Below, in pieces: positions 27,872 through 36,541 of a DNA stretch of 64,000 nt; the first letter of the stretch is position 1, and every line of letters begins with the position of its first letter. Source of the stretch: JAOUEA01 sp963810945 (lineage in GTDB: Bacteria; Actinomycetota; UBA4738; HRBIN12); contig CAWEPI010000004.1 of assembly GCA_963810945.1 (NCBI GenBank), forward strand, positions 682,001 through 746,000, in the 5' to 3' direction. A model generated the notes under the pieces. That model ran no database searches, had not been told where the DNA came from, and worked only from the letters and a program-made list of their open reading frames with translations. A program made the position numbers and the translations under genes.

Positions 27872-29197
27872 ATGAAGATGGGTTCGCTACTCAGGATCGC
27901 AGCGGTCCTGGGCGTATTGACGGTCATCGCGGCCGCATGCAGCAACAGCGACAGCGGCGGCTCGAGCGGGTCGGCGTCGGCCAGCGGGGGAGCGGTGGAC
28001 TGCAACACGGCTCCCGGCTGCGTCACCGTGGCCGCCGGCGCGCCGGTCGAGATCGGCACGCTGCTGGCCATCTCCGGGGACAACAAGAACCTCGGACTGG
28101 ACTCTCAGTACGGCGCCCGTCTCGCGCTCGACTACCTCGACGGCACGTTCGACCAGAAGGATGGGCAGATCCTCGGTCACGACATCAAGCTCGTGAACGA
28201 GGATGACGGATGCTCGGCCGACGGCGGGCAGAAGGGCGCCACGACGCTGGCGGCCGACCCTCAGCTCGTGGGCGTCATCGGCACCAGCTGCTCGAGCGCC
28301 TCGCTCGGCGTCGCCGACAAGATCTTCTCGGACAAGGGCATCACGATCATCTCGCCCTCGGCCACGAACCCGGCCCTGACCACCGAGGGCACGCACCAGC
28401 CGTACTACTTCCGCACCGCGCACAACGACCGGATCCAGGCGGCCGTGGTCTCCGACTTCGCGCTGCAGAAGCTGAGCGCGAAGACCGCGGCCACGATCCA
28501 CGACGAGAGCCCGTACACGCAGGGCCTGACCGACGGCTTCAAGGCCAACTTCGAGGCCGGCGGCGGCCAGGTCACGTCCGAGGACGCCATCAACAGCGCG
28601 GACAAGGACTTCAAGTCGCTGCTCACGAAGATCGCCCAGAACGCCCCCTCCGTGATCTACGCCCCGGACTTCAACCCGGCGTGCGCCCTGATCGCGAAGC
28701 AGAAGGCGACGACCAGCGGTCTGGAGAACACCACCCTGATGGGCTCGGACGGCTGCTCGGACTCGACGTACACGGAGATCGCCGGCCCCGCCGGCAACGG
28801 CGTGTACCTGTCCGGTCCGGACCTGACGTCCTTCTCGGGCAACGACTTCTACCAGAACCAGTTCCTCCCGGCGTACGAGAAGCAGTTCGGGACGAAGCCG
28901 ATCTCGGTCTTCCACGCGCACGCCTACGACGCGATGAACGTCCTGGTGAACGCGATCGAGACCACCGCCGTGCAGAACGACGACGGATCGCTCACGATCT
29001 CGCGTGCGGGCCTCAAGGACGCCGTCCAGAACACGGCGGACTACCAGGGCATCATCGGCACGATCACGTGCACGCCGCTCGGTGACTGCGCGACCTCGGT
29101 CACGATCGGTGTCTACAAGGTCCCCGACGTCGGGTTCCTGGACCCCAACGCCAAGCCGGTCTTCTCCGAGACGAAGACGCTGGCGGAGGTCAAGTAA
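27872..29197 (+). CDS. livK: branched-chain amino-acid ABC substrate-binding lipoprotein
   Basis: Lipid-anchored receptor of the adjoining livHMGF transporter. It has 441 residues: signal segment and lipobox VIAAACSN, a Gly/Ser linker to about residue 45, and a type I binding fold from PVEIGTLLAISGDNKNLG with THQPYYFRTAHNDRIQA and DFALQKLSAKTAATIHD. Conserved cysteine pairs (DDGCSADGG with TSCSSAS; TCTPLGDCATS) suggest disulphides. ATG 27872 follows GAGGGGGGG; the in-frame GTG at 27824 would spoil the signal peptide. A strong hairpin separates it from livH, so more receptor than permease is likely to be made. Confidence 0.9.
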   Translation: MKMGSLLRIAAVLGVLTVIAAACSNSDSGGSSGSASASGGAVDCNTAPGCVTVAAGAPVEIGTLLAISGDNKNLGLDSQYGARLALDYLDGTFDQKDGQILGHDIKLVNEDDGCSADGGQKGATTLAADPQLVGVIGTSCSSASLGVADKIFSDKGITIISPSATNPALTTEGTHQPYYFRTAHNDRIQAAVVSDFALQKLSAKTAATIHDESPYTQGLTDGFKANFEAGGGQVTSEDAINSADKDFKSLLTKIAQNAPSVIYAPDFNPACALIAKQKATTSGLENTTLMGSDGCSDSTYTEIAGPAGNGVYLSGPDLTSFSGNDFYQNQFLPAYEKQFGTKPISVFHAHAYDAMNVLVNAIETTAVQNDDGSLTISRAGLKDAVQNTADYQGIIGTITCTPLGDCATSVTIGVYKVPDVGFLDPNAKPVFSETKTLAEVK

Positions 29198-29215
29198 CGA
29201 AGCACCGCGGGACCC

Positions 29216-29250
29216 GGTTGCGGGCGGGCGCGAAGCGCCCGCCCGCAACC
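29216..29250 (+). terminator. strong hairpin between livK and livH
   Basis: GGTTGCGGGCGGGCGC at 29216-29231, a GAA loop and its exact complement to 29250 form a 16-base-pair stem. It lacks a T-run. In binding-protein operons such stems commonly stabilise the upstream message or allow partial read-through, which would give excess receptor. Confidence 0.65.
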
Positions 29251-29279
29251 TCCGCGTCGAGGCTCGGGTAGGGGGGACA

Positions 29280-30380
29280 TTGGCGCACGAGGGGCTCACC
29301 ACCACGTCCGCACGGTCCCTCGGCCTCGTCGAACGACTCCCCGTCCGCCGCATCATCCTCACGATCCTCACGGTCGCGGTGGTGACGTTCGTCGCCGTGG
29401 GGACGTACAAGACGCTCACCCTCTCGGGCGCCGATCACCTGGGCTGGGCGTTCTGGGCCAACCTGCTCGTGATCGGCCTCGCGCTGGGAGCCGTCTACGC
29501 GCTGATCGCGCTGGGCTACACCCTCGTGTACGGGATCCTCCGCATGATCAACTTCGCCCACGGCGAGGTGTTCATGTGGGGGGCCTTCGGCTCGTTCTTC
29601 TTCGCCACCGCCTACGCGAAGAGCGGGTTCATGAACAGCCACCCGTGGGCCTCGCTCGCGATCCTGTTCGTGTCGGCGATCGCGATCTCGACGGGCGTCG
29701 CGGTCCTGCTGGAGCGGGTGGCGTACCGCCCGCTGCGCAACGCGCCGCGCCTCGTGCCCCTCATCACCGCGATCGGCGCCTCGCTCTTCCTCCAGAACAC
29801 GGCCCAGGGGTTCTTCGGCGCGCAGACGCGGGGCTACCCGCGCCCCTCGATCCTCGACGGGACGATCACGAAGTGGGGCGTGAGCTTCGACAAGATCGAT
29901 CCCATCGTGATCGTGACCTCGATCGTGGTGATGGTGGCGCTCGAGGTCTTCGTGAAGCGGACCAAGACCGGGAAGTCGATGCGTGCCGTGGCGCAGGATC
30001 GTGAGATCGCGAGCCTGATGGGCATCGACGTGGACCGCGTGATCGTCACCACGTTCATCATCGGTGGGATGCTCGCCGGCATCGCGGGCGTGCTGTTCGC
30101 GCTCACCTTCGGACAGGTCGGCGCCACGATGGGGTTCCTGCCCGGCATCGCCGCGTTCACGGCGGCGGTGCTGGGAGGCATCGGCAGCATCCCCGGCGCG
30201 GCCATCGGCGGCTTCATCTTGGGCGTCGCCGAGTCGGTCGGCCCGTACCTCCTCCTCACCGGCTTCAACGTGCCCTCGCCGTTCGAGCTCCGCGGCGTGG
30301 TGACCTTCTCGATCCTCGTGCTCGTGTTGATCTTCCGTCCCGGGGGGATCCTCGGGACCGGCGAGGCGGAGAAGGTGTGA
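29280..30380 (+). CDS. livH: branched-chain amino-acid ABC permease LivH
   Basis: Inner-membrane permease of the LivHM pair. The 366-residue protein has one extra N-terminal hydrophobic segment (about 22-42) before the LivH core. The core begins WANLLVIGLALGAVYALIAL and includes GYTLVYGILRMINFAHGE and VLGGIGSIPGAAIGGF. TTG 29280 is selected because GGGGGGAC lies a few bases upstream and other in-frame starts lie before the hairpin or inside livK. The stop overlaps the livM start. Confidence 0.92.
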   Translation: MAHEGLTTTSARSLGLVERLPVRRIILTILTVAVVTFVAVGTYKTLTLSGADHLGWAFWANLLVIGLALGAVYALIALGYTLVYGILRMINFAHGEVFMWGAFGSFFFATAYAKSGFMNSHPWASLAILFVSAIAISTGVAVLLERVAYRPLRNAPRLVPLITAIGASLFLQNTAQGFFGAQTRGYPRPSILDGTITKWGVSFDKIDPIVIVTSIVVMVALEVFVKRTKTGKSMRAVAQDREIASLMGIDVDRVIVTTFIIGGMLAGIAGVLFALTFGQVGATMGFLPGIAAFTAAVLGGIGSIPGAAIGGFILGVAESVGPYLLLTGFNVPSPFELRGVVTFSILVLVLIFRPGGILGTGEAEKV

Positions 30381-32254
30381 TGCGCGTCGGGGTGCGGTCC
30401 GCGGTCCGGGTCGGGATCATCGCGGGCATCACCGTCTGGTACCTCGCGCTGGTGGGCATGATGGAGCGCCTCACGACGCTCATCATCGTCGGCCGGATCT
30501 CGATGGTGGCGGTGCTGATCTTCCTGCCGCCGGCGGTGGGGGGTTGGGTCGTGAGCCGTCCCCGGGTCGTCGCCGGCGAGCGCCGGGAGACGTCGATGCG
30601 GTCGGCGGTCTCCCTGGGGACCGCGGCGGGCCTCGCGGGAGGGATCCTCGTGAGCGCCGGATACGCGCTGGTGAACATCCTCGGGGTGGAGACCGTGCGC
30701 CAGGTGTTCATCTCCGTGACGCCGACGCTGATGGAACTCCTGCATTTCCACATGGGTCCGGTGGCGGGAACGGTGGCCCTCGTGGGGGGGATGACCCTCG
30801 CGGGCCTGGTCGGTGGGGCGCTGCGGGCATCGCCGATGGAGATCCGCCGGCCGGTGACCGCCGGCGTGGCCTCGATCATCGTCTTCTCCCTGCTGGAGCG
30901 CGTGATCGCGCCGGCCCTCGACCAGATGAACATCTCCCGCAACCTCCTCTACTCGCCCGTCACGCTCGGGCTCACCTGGGGCGGTGCGATCGCCGTCTTC
31001 GTGCTGACGGCGGTCTCGGTCCGCCTGCACCTCGGTCGCAAGCTCCACGATCTCCTGCTGCCGGCCCCCGAGGACCGCGTGAAGGCGGCCGCACCGTCGC
31101 CGGAGGGAGACGGAGACCCGGGCGATCCCGCGGCCCGCGCGCGCGATCGACGAGACCCGCTGGCACGCGGCATGAGCCGGCGCAGCGCCATGATCGTGGG
31201 GTGGCTCGTGATCGCCGGGCTGCTCGCGGTCATGCCCTACCTGGTGGGTCCCGTGGTCTCGCGCATCCTGGGCACGGTCGGGATCTTCATGCTGCTGGGG
31301 CTCGGGCTGAACATCGTGGTCGGCTATGCCGGGCTGTTGGACCTGGGCTACGTCGCCTTCTTCGCCGTGGGGGCCTACACGACGGCGGTCCTGACAGGCG
31401 GACAGCGGGTGACCTTCGCCGGCTTCCGACCCCCGGCGTTCGGCGCGAACCTCTCGTTCTTCACCGCCCTGCCCATCGTCGTGGTGGTGGCGGCCCTGAT
31501 CGGGGTGCTGATCGGCGCGCCGGTCCTGCGGCTGCGCGGGGACTACCTCGCGATCGTCACGCTGGGCTTCGGCGAGATCGCCCGCGTCATCTTCGGCTCC
31601 ACCTGGGCGCAGAGCCTCTTCGGCGGATCGTTGGGGATGAGCGGGATCACCAAGGCGCAGATCCCGGGCGTGGCGCTCCATTTCCAGGACGACGCGCGGC
31701 ACTTCTACTACCTCGTCTTACTCTTCTGCCTCGTCGCCATCTTCGTCTCCTGGCGATTGCAGGGCTCGCGCGTGGGGCGCGCGTGGAACGCGATGCGCGA
31801 GGACGAGCAGGTGGCGGACGCGATGGGGATCAGCACCACGCGGTTCAAGCTGCTCGCCTTCGCGATGGGCGGCGCGATCGGGTCGCTCGGCGGCGCGCTG
31901 TTCGCCGTGAGCATCGGGTCGTTGACGATCGCGAGCTTCCAGATCCTGGTCTCGATCACGGCCCTCGCGGTGATCATCCTGGGCGGGCTCGGCTCGATCC
32001 CGGGCGTGATCGTCGGTGCGCTCGTGTTGATCGGGCTGCCGGGGATCCTCACCCAGTTCGAGGATTACCGCCTGCTGATCTACGGCGCGGTCCTGATCGC
32101 GATCATGATCCTGCGTCCGCAGGGGTTGGTTCCCAACGTGCGCCGGAGCCGCGAGCTCCATGAGGACGAGCGCAGCCAGGACCAGTGGGCCAAGCACCTG
32201 CTGGAGGAGGACGCCACCGACGCGCCCGGACCGACGGGCGGAGCCCTCGCATGA
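30377..32254 (+). CDS. livM: branched-chain amino-acid ABC permease LivM with an extra N-terminal membrane domain
   Basis: Second permease of the Liv transporter. At 625 residues it is well above the usual 300 to 420. Residues from about 270 on form a normal LivM core: LGLNIVVGYAGLLDLGYVAF, the EAA-like YLAIVTLGFGEIARVI, and GSIPGVIVGALVLIGLPGIL. The first 250 residues add about five hydrophobic segments and a charged, Pro/Ala-rich linker of unknown role; no frame break separates the two parts. GTG 30377 and ATG 30380 are equally possible starts, both overlapping the livH stop. A charged cytoplasmic tail follows the last helix. Confidence 0.9.
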   Translation: MMRVGVRSAVRVGIIAGITVWYLALVGMMERLTTLIIVGRISMVAVLIFLPPAVGGWVVSRPRVVAGERRETSMRSAVSLGTAAGLAGGILVSAGYALVNILGVETVRQVFISVTPTLMELLHFHMGPVAGTVALVGGMTLAGLVGGALRASPMEIRRPVTAGVASIIVFSLLERVIAPALDQMNISRNLLYSPVTLGLTWGGAIAVFVLTAVSVRLHLGRKLHDLLLPAPEDRVKAAAPSPEGDGDPGDPAARARDRRDPLARGMSRRSAMIVGWLVIAGLLAVMPYLVGPVVSRILGTVGIFMLLGLGLNIVVGYAGLLDLGYVAFFAVGAYTTAVLTGGQRVTFAGFRPPAFGANLSFFTALPIVVVVAALIGVLIGAPVLRLRGDYLAIVTLGFGEIARVIFGSTWAQSLFGGSLGMSGITKAQIPGVALHFQDDARHFYYLVLLFCLVAIFVSWRLQGSRVGRAWNAMREDEQVADAMGISTTRFKLLAFAMGGAIGSLGGALFAVSIGSLTIASFQILVSITALAVIILGGLGSIPGVIVGALVLIGLPGILTQFEDYRLLIYGAVLIAIMILRPQGLVPNVRRSRELHEDERSQDQWAKHLLEEDATDAPGPTGGALA

Positions 32255-33033
32255 CCCCGCTCCTGGAGGTCGTGGGCGTCTCGAAGCACTTCGGAGGGCT
32301 GTACGCGCTGAACGGGCTGGACCTGCACGTGGAGGCGGGTGAGATCGTCTCGGTGATCGGACCCAACGGGGCCGGCAAGAGCACGGTGTTCAACGTGATC
32401 ACCGGGCTGTACTCGCCGGACGCCGGCGACATCCGCTTCCGGGGCGAGTCGATCGTGGGTCGGTTGCCGAGCCAGGTCACCAAGCTGGGCATCGCGCGCA
32501 CGTTCCAGAACGTGAAGCTCTTCCCCAACATGACCGTGCTCGAGAACGCGATGGTGGGCCAACACTGCCGGTCCAAGGCGGGGGTCTTCGGCGCGCTCCT
32601 GCACACGCCCTCCACGCGGCGCGAGGAGGAGAAGATCCGCGCCCAGGCCAAGGAGGCGCTCGGGTTCTTCGGCACGAGGCTCTCGGGCTACCGTCAGGAC
32701 CAGCCCGCGAACGTGCTCTCCTACGCGAACCGGCGCCGGCTGGAGATGGCGCGGGCGATGGCCACGGAGCCGCTGCTGATCCTCCTCGACGAACCGACCG
32801 CCGGCATGAACCCGCGCGAGACGATCGAGCTGCGCGACCACATCACGCGGATGCGCGACGAACGCGGTCTCACGATCCTCGTGATCGAGCACGACATGCG
32901 CGTGGTCAAGGGCGTGTCGGACCGCGTGATCGCCCTCGATTACGGCCAGAAGATCGCCGAGGGCACCTACGACGAGGTCGCGCACGACGAGCACGTGATC
33001 GAGGCGTACCTCGGGACCAAGGCGGTCGGATGA
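32251..33033 (+). CDS. livG: branched-chain amino-acid ABC ATPase LivG
   Basis: Cytoplasmic ATPase of the Liv importer, 260 residues. Walker A is GPNGAGKST (near residue 38), with the Q-loop in IARTFQNVKLF. The signature is VLSYANRRRLEMARAMA, where the canonical LSGGQ is replaced by LSYAN as in LivG proteins. Walker B is LLILLDEPTAGMN and the switch histidine is in VIEHDM. It overlaps livM and livF by four bases on either side. Confidence 0.94.
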   Translation: MTPLLEVVGVSKHFGGLYALNGLDLHVEAGEIVSVIGPNGAGKSTVFNVITGLYSPDAGDIRFRGESIVGRLPSQVTKLGIARTFQNVKLFPNMTVLENAMVGQHCRSKAGVFGALLHTPSTRREEEKIRAQAKEALGFFGTRLSGYRQDQPANVLSYANRRRLEMARAMATEPLLILLDEPTAGMNPRETIELRDHITRMRDERGLTILVIEHDMRVVKGVSDRVIALDYGQKIAEGTYDEVAHDEHVIEAYLGTKAVG

Positions 33034-33767
33034 GCGAAGGCGAGACCTCCGCTCGCACGGTCCTCGAGCTGCGGAACGTCAGCACGCACTACGGTCTCGT
33101 CTCGGTGCTCCGCAACGTGGACATGCAGATCCACGAAGGGGAGATGGTCTGCCTCCTCGGTGGGAACGCGAGCGGGAAGACCACGACGCTGAAGACGATC
33201 CTCGGGTACGTCAAGCCGTCGGAGGGCGATGTGCTCCTGGACGGACAGGTGGTCTCGGGTCTCAGCACCACCGAGGTCGTGCGACGCGGCATCTCCATGG
33301 TCCCGGAGAACCGTCGGCTCTTCGCCGAGATGACGGTCTCCGAGAACCTCGATCTCGGTGCGTACCAGCGGTCCGACGCCGACGGGATCAAGCGGGACCG
33401 CGAACAGGTGTTGGAGGTGTTCCCGCGGATCCGGGAGCGGCTCAAACAGAAGGCGGGGACCCTGTCCGGTGGCGAGCAGCAGATGGTGGCGATGGGCCGC
33501 GCCCTGATGGCCGACCCCAAGGTCCTCCTGATGGACGAGCCGTCGATGGGCCTCGCGCCGGTCCTCGTCGAGCAGGTCTTCGAGATCATCAAGGAGATCC
33601 GTGCGCTCGGCAAGACGGTGTTCGTGGTCGAGCAGAACGCCAACATGGCGCTCTCGATCGCGGACCGCGGGTATGTGATCCAGACCGGACAGGTGGTGCT
33701 CTCCGACACCGCCGCGAACCTCCTCGCCGACCCGCTGATGCGAGAGGCCTACCTCGGAGAGCTCTGA
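33030..33767 (+). CDS. livF: branched-chain amino-acid ABC ATPase LivF
   Basis: Second ATPase of the heteromeric Liv importer, 245 residues. Walker A GGNASGKTT (near residue 39), Q-loop ISMVPENRRLFAEMTV, signature LSGGEQQMVAMGRALM, Walker B VLLMDEPSMGL and switch histidine position occupied by VEQNAN, as is normal for LivF. ATG 33030 overlaps the livG stop; its own stop overlaps the ATG of the following gene by one base, which joins that gene to the operon. Confidence 0.94.
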   Translation: MSEGETSARTVLELRNVSTHYGLVSVLRNVDMQIHEGEMVCLLGGNASGKTTTLKTILGYVKPSEGDVLLDGQVVSGLSTTEVVRRGISMVPENRRLFAEMTVSENLDLGAYQRSDADGIKRDREQVLEVFPRIRERLKQKAGTLSGGEQQMVAMGRALMADPKVLLMDEPSMGLAPVLVEQVFEIIKEIRALGKTVFVVEQNANMALSIADRGYVIQTGQVVLSDTAANLLADPLMREAYLGEL

Positions 33768-34688
33768 TGGGCGTCCGCATGCTGGACGCCGCGGCCGTGC
33801 GCGACGCCCTCGCGCCGTCGGGCCTCGTGGATGCCCTCGAGATCGCCTTCCGCGCAGGCGATCCTTCCGACGCCCCGCTGCGCACGGTGCTCGAGACCGA
33901 TCGCGGGAGGCTCCTGCTGATGCCGGCGTGGAGCCCGTCGGGCGTCGGCGTCAAGCTCGTGACGCTCACGCCGGACAATCCGGCGGCGGGCGAGCCGTTC
34001 ATCGGCGCGCTCTACGTCCTCTTCGACCCGCGCACGCAGCAGCCGGTTGCCATTCTCGACGGCGCCGAGCTCACCGCGCGGCGCACCGCGGCCGTCTCGG
34101 CCCTCGCCACCCGGCACCTCGCTCGGCCCGACGCGCACCGGCTCGTCGTCTTCGGCGCGGGCGTGCAGGCTCGCGCGCACATCGAGGCGATGCGCGCCGT
34201 GCGCTCGATCGACGAGGTGGTCGTGATCGCGCCGACGCGCGCGCACGCCGTGGCGTTGGCCCGCGAGGTCGACGCGATCGAGGCGAGGGCGGGCTCGCCC
34301 CGCGACGTCGCCTCGGCCGACATCGTCTGCACGTGCACGACGAGTCCCGCGCCGGTGCTGCACGGGGAGGACCTCGCGGCCGGCGCGCACGTGAACGCGG
34401 TGGGCGCGTACACGCCCGCCACGCGGGAGCTGGATACCGAGGCCGTCCGGCGGGCGCGCGTCCTGGTCGAGACGCGCCCGGCGGCGCTGGCCGAGGCGGG
34501 CGACCTCCTGATCCCGATCGAGGAGGGAGCTATCGGAGCCCGACCACGTGCGGGCCGATCTGCACGAGCTGCTGAACGGCGCCTCGGTCCGGCGGGCACC
34601 CGAGGACGTCACCGTGTTCGTGAGCGTGGGCCTGGCGTTCGAGGACCTCGCGGTGGCCGCCGCGATCCTGGCCGCCCTTGGCGACTGA
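33767..34688 (+). CDS. ornithine cyclodeaminase/mu-crystallin family protein, with a frameshift
   Basis: NAD(P)-dependent oxidoreductase family that includes ornithine cyclodeaminase, alanine dehydrogenase of archaea and ketimine reductases. N-terminal substrate part contains GVGVKLVTLTPDNPAAG and ILDGAELTARRTAAVSALAT. The Rossmann motif FGAGVQARAHIEAM is near residue 128, and VNAVGAYTPATRELD follows. One extra base in the run GAGGAGGGAG at about 34525 shifts the frame; the true end (ELSEPDHVRADLHELL to AAALGD-like) stops at 34688, giving 306 residues. Position at the end of the liv operon suggests catabolism or modification of an imported amino acid; the substrate cannot be told. Confidence 0.85.
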
Positions 34689-34750
34689 ACGGTCCCCGCG
34701 GTGTTCCAGCCGTCGCGAGACGGATCCCCGGAATGTCGAACCGTAGCTTG

Positions 34751-34772
34751 CCCATGCGCATCTGCGCATGGG
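34751..34772. promoter_or_regulatory. perfect inverted repeat before the duplicated membrane gene
   Basis: CCCATGCGCA, TC, TGCGCATGGG is a perfect 10-base inverted repeat. It abuts TATGGT (34774-34779), a possible -10 hexamer of the following gene, so a dimeric regulator bound here would block it. It could also act as a terminator for the liv operon. Confidence 0.5.
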
Positions 34773-34797
34773 CTATGGTCGCGACGGAGGTGGATCG

Positions 34798-35732
34798 ATG
34801 GCCACCCATGCGGTCCCTGCTCGAGCTCCGGGCGACTCACTCGTCGATGAGCTGTGGTTCCGGTTCCTCGTGCGCGCGGCGATCGCCCTGCTCGCGTTCG
34901 GCGCGTTGTGGCTCGGTGCGGATCGCTACCGAGCGTTCTTCTTCCAGCGAGCGGCGACCCTCCGATCCGACGACGCGTTGTGGTTCTCCTGGGTCGCGGC
35001 GACGGTCTTCGGGGGTTGTCTGTTCGGGCTCGCGACCTGGCTGCCCTTCGCCAGGGTCCGCTTCCTGCCGAGCCGACTCGCGCTGGCCGCCGTCGGCACT
35101 CGTGCCGATCGCGCATGCCTCGTGGATCTGGCTCGGCGGTCACGCGACGGGACGGCTCTACCGGTTCGACGGAGCGGGGATCCTGTTCCCGATGGCCGCG
35201 CTGGCGGGGGTCGCCATCGGATCGGCCTTCGTGGTCGGACGCCCGCATCCGGCGACTGATCCTGTTCGCTCTCGCGCATCCAGCGTCACGGTCGTCCGGG
35301 CCCTGTGGTTCCGCCTCCTCGTGCGGACGGCGCTCGCCGCGCTCGCCTTCGGCTGCGCTGTGGTTCGCCGCGGAGCGATTCAAGCCCAGCTTCCTGCACG
35401 CCGCCAGATTCACGAGCGATCGCGTCACGACCGGAATCCAGTACGACGGCTGGTCATTGCTCTCGTGCGCCGTCGCGACGGTCGCCTCCGGCCTCATGTT
35501 CGGGCTCGCGACCGGGCTACCCTTCGCGAAGGTGCGCTTCTGGCCGAGCCGGCTCCTGCTGGCCGCCGTGGCGCTCGTGCCGCTCGTCCACTTCTGGTGG
35601 GCGTTCCTCGAGGGTCACGGAGGGCCGGGCGCGTTGGGGGGGAACTACTGGTTCGACGCGATCGCCGTCCAGTTCGAGGTGGCCGCGCTCGCCGGCGTGG
35701 CGCTCGCATCCGGATTCCGGGCCAAACGCTGA
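34798..35732 (+). CDS. unrecognised membrane protein with two homologous halves, two apparent frameshifts
   Basis: I do not recognise this family. Two consecutive segments are similar. The first is DELWFRFLVRAAIALLAFG, then ALWLGADRYRAFF, FGLATWLPFARVRFLPSRLA and ALVPIAHASWIWLGGH. The second is RALWFRLLVRTALAALAFG, ALWFAAERFKPSF, FGLATGLPFAKVRFWPSRLL and ALVPLVHFWWAFLEGH. Each has about four hydrophobic segments. One extra base near 35090 and another near 35354 break the frame; corrected, the region reads as one protein of about 310 residues with no stop between halves. A lost stop and two tandem genes cannot be excluded. There is no SD of note before ATG 34798 apart from GGAGGTGG at 34788-34795. 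Confidence 0.6.
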
Positions 35733-35767
35733 ACGGCGGACCGCGTCGTCGCGGGCAGGATCCTTCA

Positions 35768-35807
35768 CGGGGAGAGAGGTCGAACCCTCGCTAGCCGAAG
35801 CTCACGG
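35768..35807 (-). repeat. partial copy of the tRNA-Leu 3' half
   Basis: This stretch matches the variable arm and T arm of the tRNA-Leu at 36314-36397: GGTCGAACCCTC and AGCCGAAGCTCACGG are exact, with a three-base difference between them and two in the acceptor side. The 5' half of a tRNA is absent. It is in the same orientation as the complete gene, about 545 bases away, with the cupin gene between. Confidence 0.7.
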
Positions 35808-35837
35808 CGGACCCGCCCACGAAGGACGCCGGCGGGG

Positions 35838-36175
35838 CTAGGCCAAGGCCGAGTTGTGACGCGCCCACGCTGCGTCGCGCTCCTTGGGAGACGACGCAGC
35901 ATGAAGGGCGGCGATCAGCGCCTGTACTTCGGGAGACATCACGACGAGGATCCGCGCTGGTTGGTCGCCCACCGTCGCGAATGTATGCACCGTCCCGGCC
36001 GGGATCACGAGGTGGTCTCCTTCCATCAGCCGCCGGATCTCGTTGCCGTATCGCACGTCGAGCTGGCCCGACAAGACGCAGAAGGCTTCCTCCGATCCGT
36101 TTGGTGGACGTGGGCGGGAGCCTGATCGCCCGGATCCGGATCAAGATCCCATCGTTCGATCACGAAGTCCGCCAT
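35838..36175 (-). CDS. small cupin-domain protein, with a frameshift
   Basis: Single-domain cupin of about 112 residues on the minus strand. ATG 36175 gives MADFVIERWDLDPDPG and the first motif PAHVHQTD. After one missing base at about 36090-36100 it continues EEAFCVLSGQLDVRYGNEI, GDHLVIPAGTVHTF and RILVVMSPEV. Metal ligands would be His and Glu of the first motif (HVH, EE) and the His of GTVHTF. Small cupins of this type bind a metal and act as sensors, isomerases or dioxygenases, so no specific job can be assigned. The gene is enclosed by tRNA-Leu and its partial copy. Confidence 0.75.
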
Positions 36176-36313
36176 GGCTCGGGACTGTAAGGCATGCCGC
36201 CGGCGCGAGCGGACGCCCGCACGCTCGAAGGGATCCGGAGCTCCAGGGTGGTCCGCAGGTCGGTCACCGACAGGAGAACGATCGAGCGCACGCGTCATCA
36301 CAGGCGGACTACG

Positions 36314-36397
36314 TGCCGGGAGAGGGGGTCGAACCCTCACGAGCCGAAGCTCACGGGATTTTGAGTCCCGCGCGTCTGCCAGTTCCGCCATCCCGGC
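36314..36397 (-). tRNA. tRNA-Leu (anticodon CAA)
   Basis: On the minus strand the acceptor GCCGGGA (36397-36391) pairs with TCCCGGC, followed by discriminator A. The D arm contains TGGCAGACG-type sequence, and the anticodon stem GCGGGA/TCCCGT encloses CTCAAAA with anticodon CAA. The long variable arm GAGCTTCGGCTC and the T arm AGGGTTCGACCCC mark a class II leucine tRNA. CCA is not encoded. Length is 84 bases. Confidence 0.93.
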
Positions 36398-36457
36398 GCG
36401 GGTCCCTAGGGTAGCGGCCGGCCGCGGCGCGTGGGACGCGTCCACTCGGGACTTGCA

Positions 36458-36486
36458 TTGCCCGGGCCCTCGCGTCGGCCTATAGT
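36458..36486 (+). promoter_or_regulatory. sigma-70-like promoter of the amino-acid ABC operon
   Basis: TTGCCC (36458-36463) and TATAGT (36481-36486) are spaced by 17 bases, just after the divergent tRNA-Leu. A leader of about 50 bases precedes the binding-protein ATG. Confidence 0.6.
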
Positions 36487-36541
36487 CCCCCCGACGGGAG
36501 GGGCGCCCCGTGGCTCCCCATGGAAGGAAGGACGCATCTCC

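Noticed and set aside
35768..36397. Active integrative element at tRNA-Leu
   Set aside because: Only about 0.5 kb lies between the repeats and there is no integrase, excisionase or replication gene, so only a remnant can be proposed.
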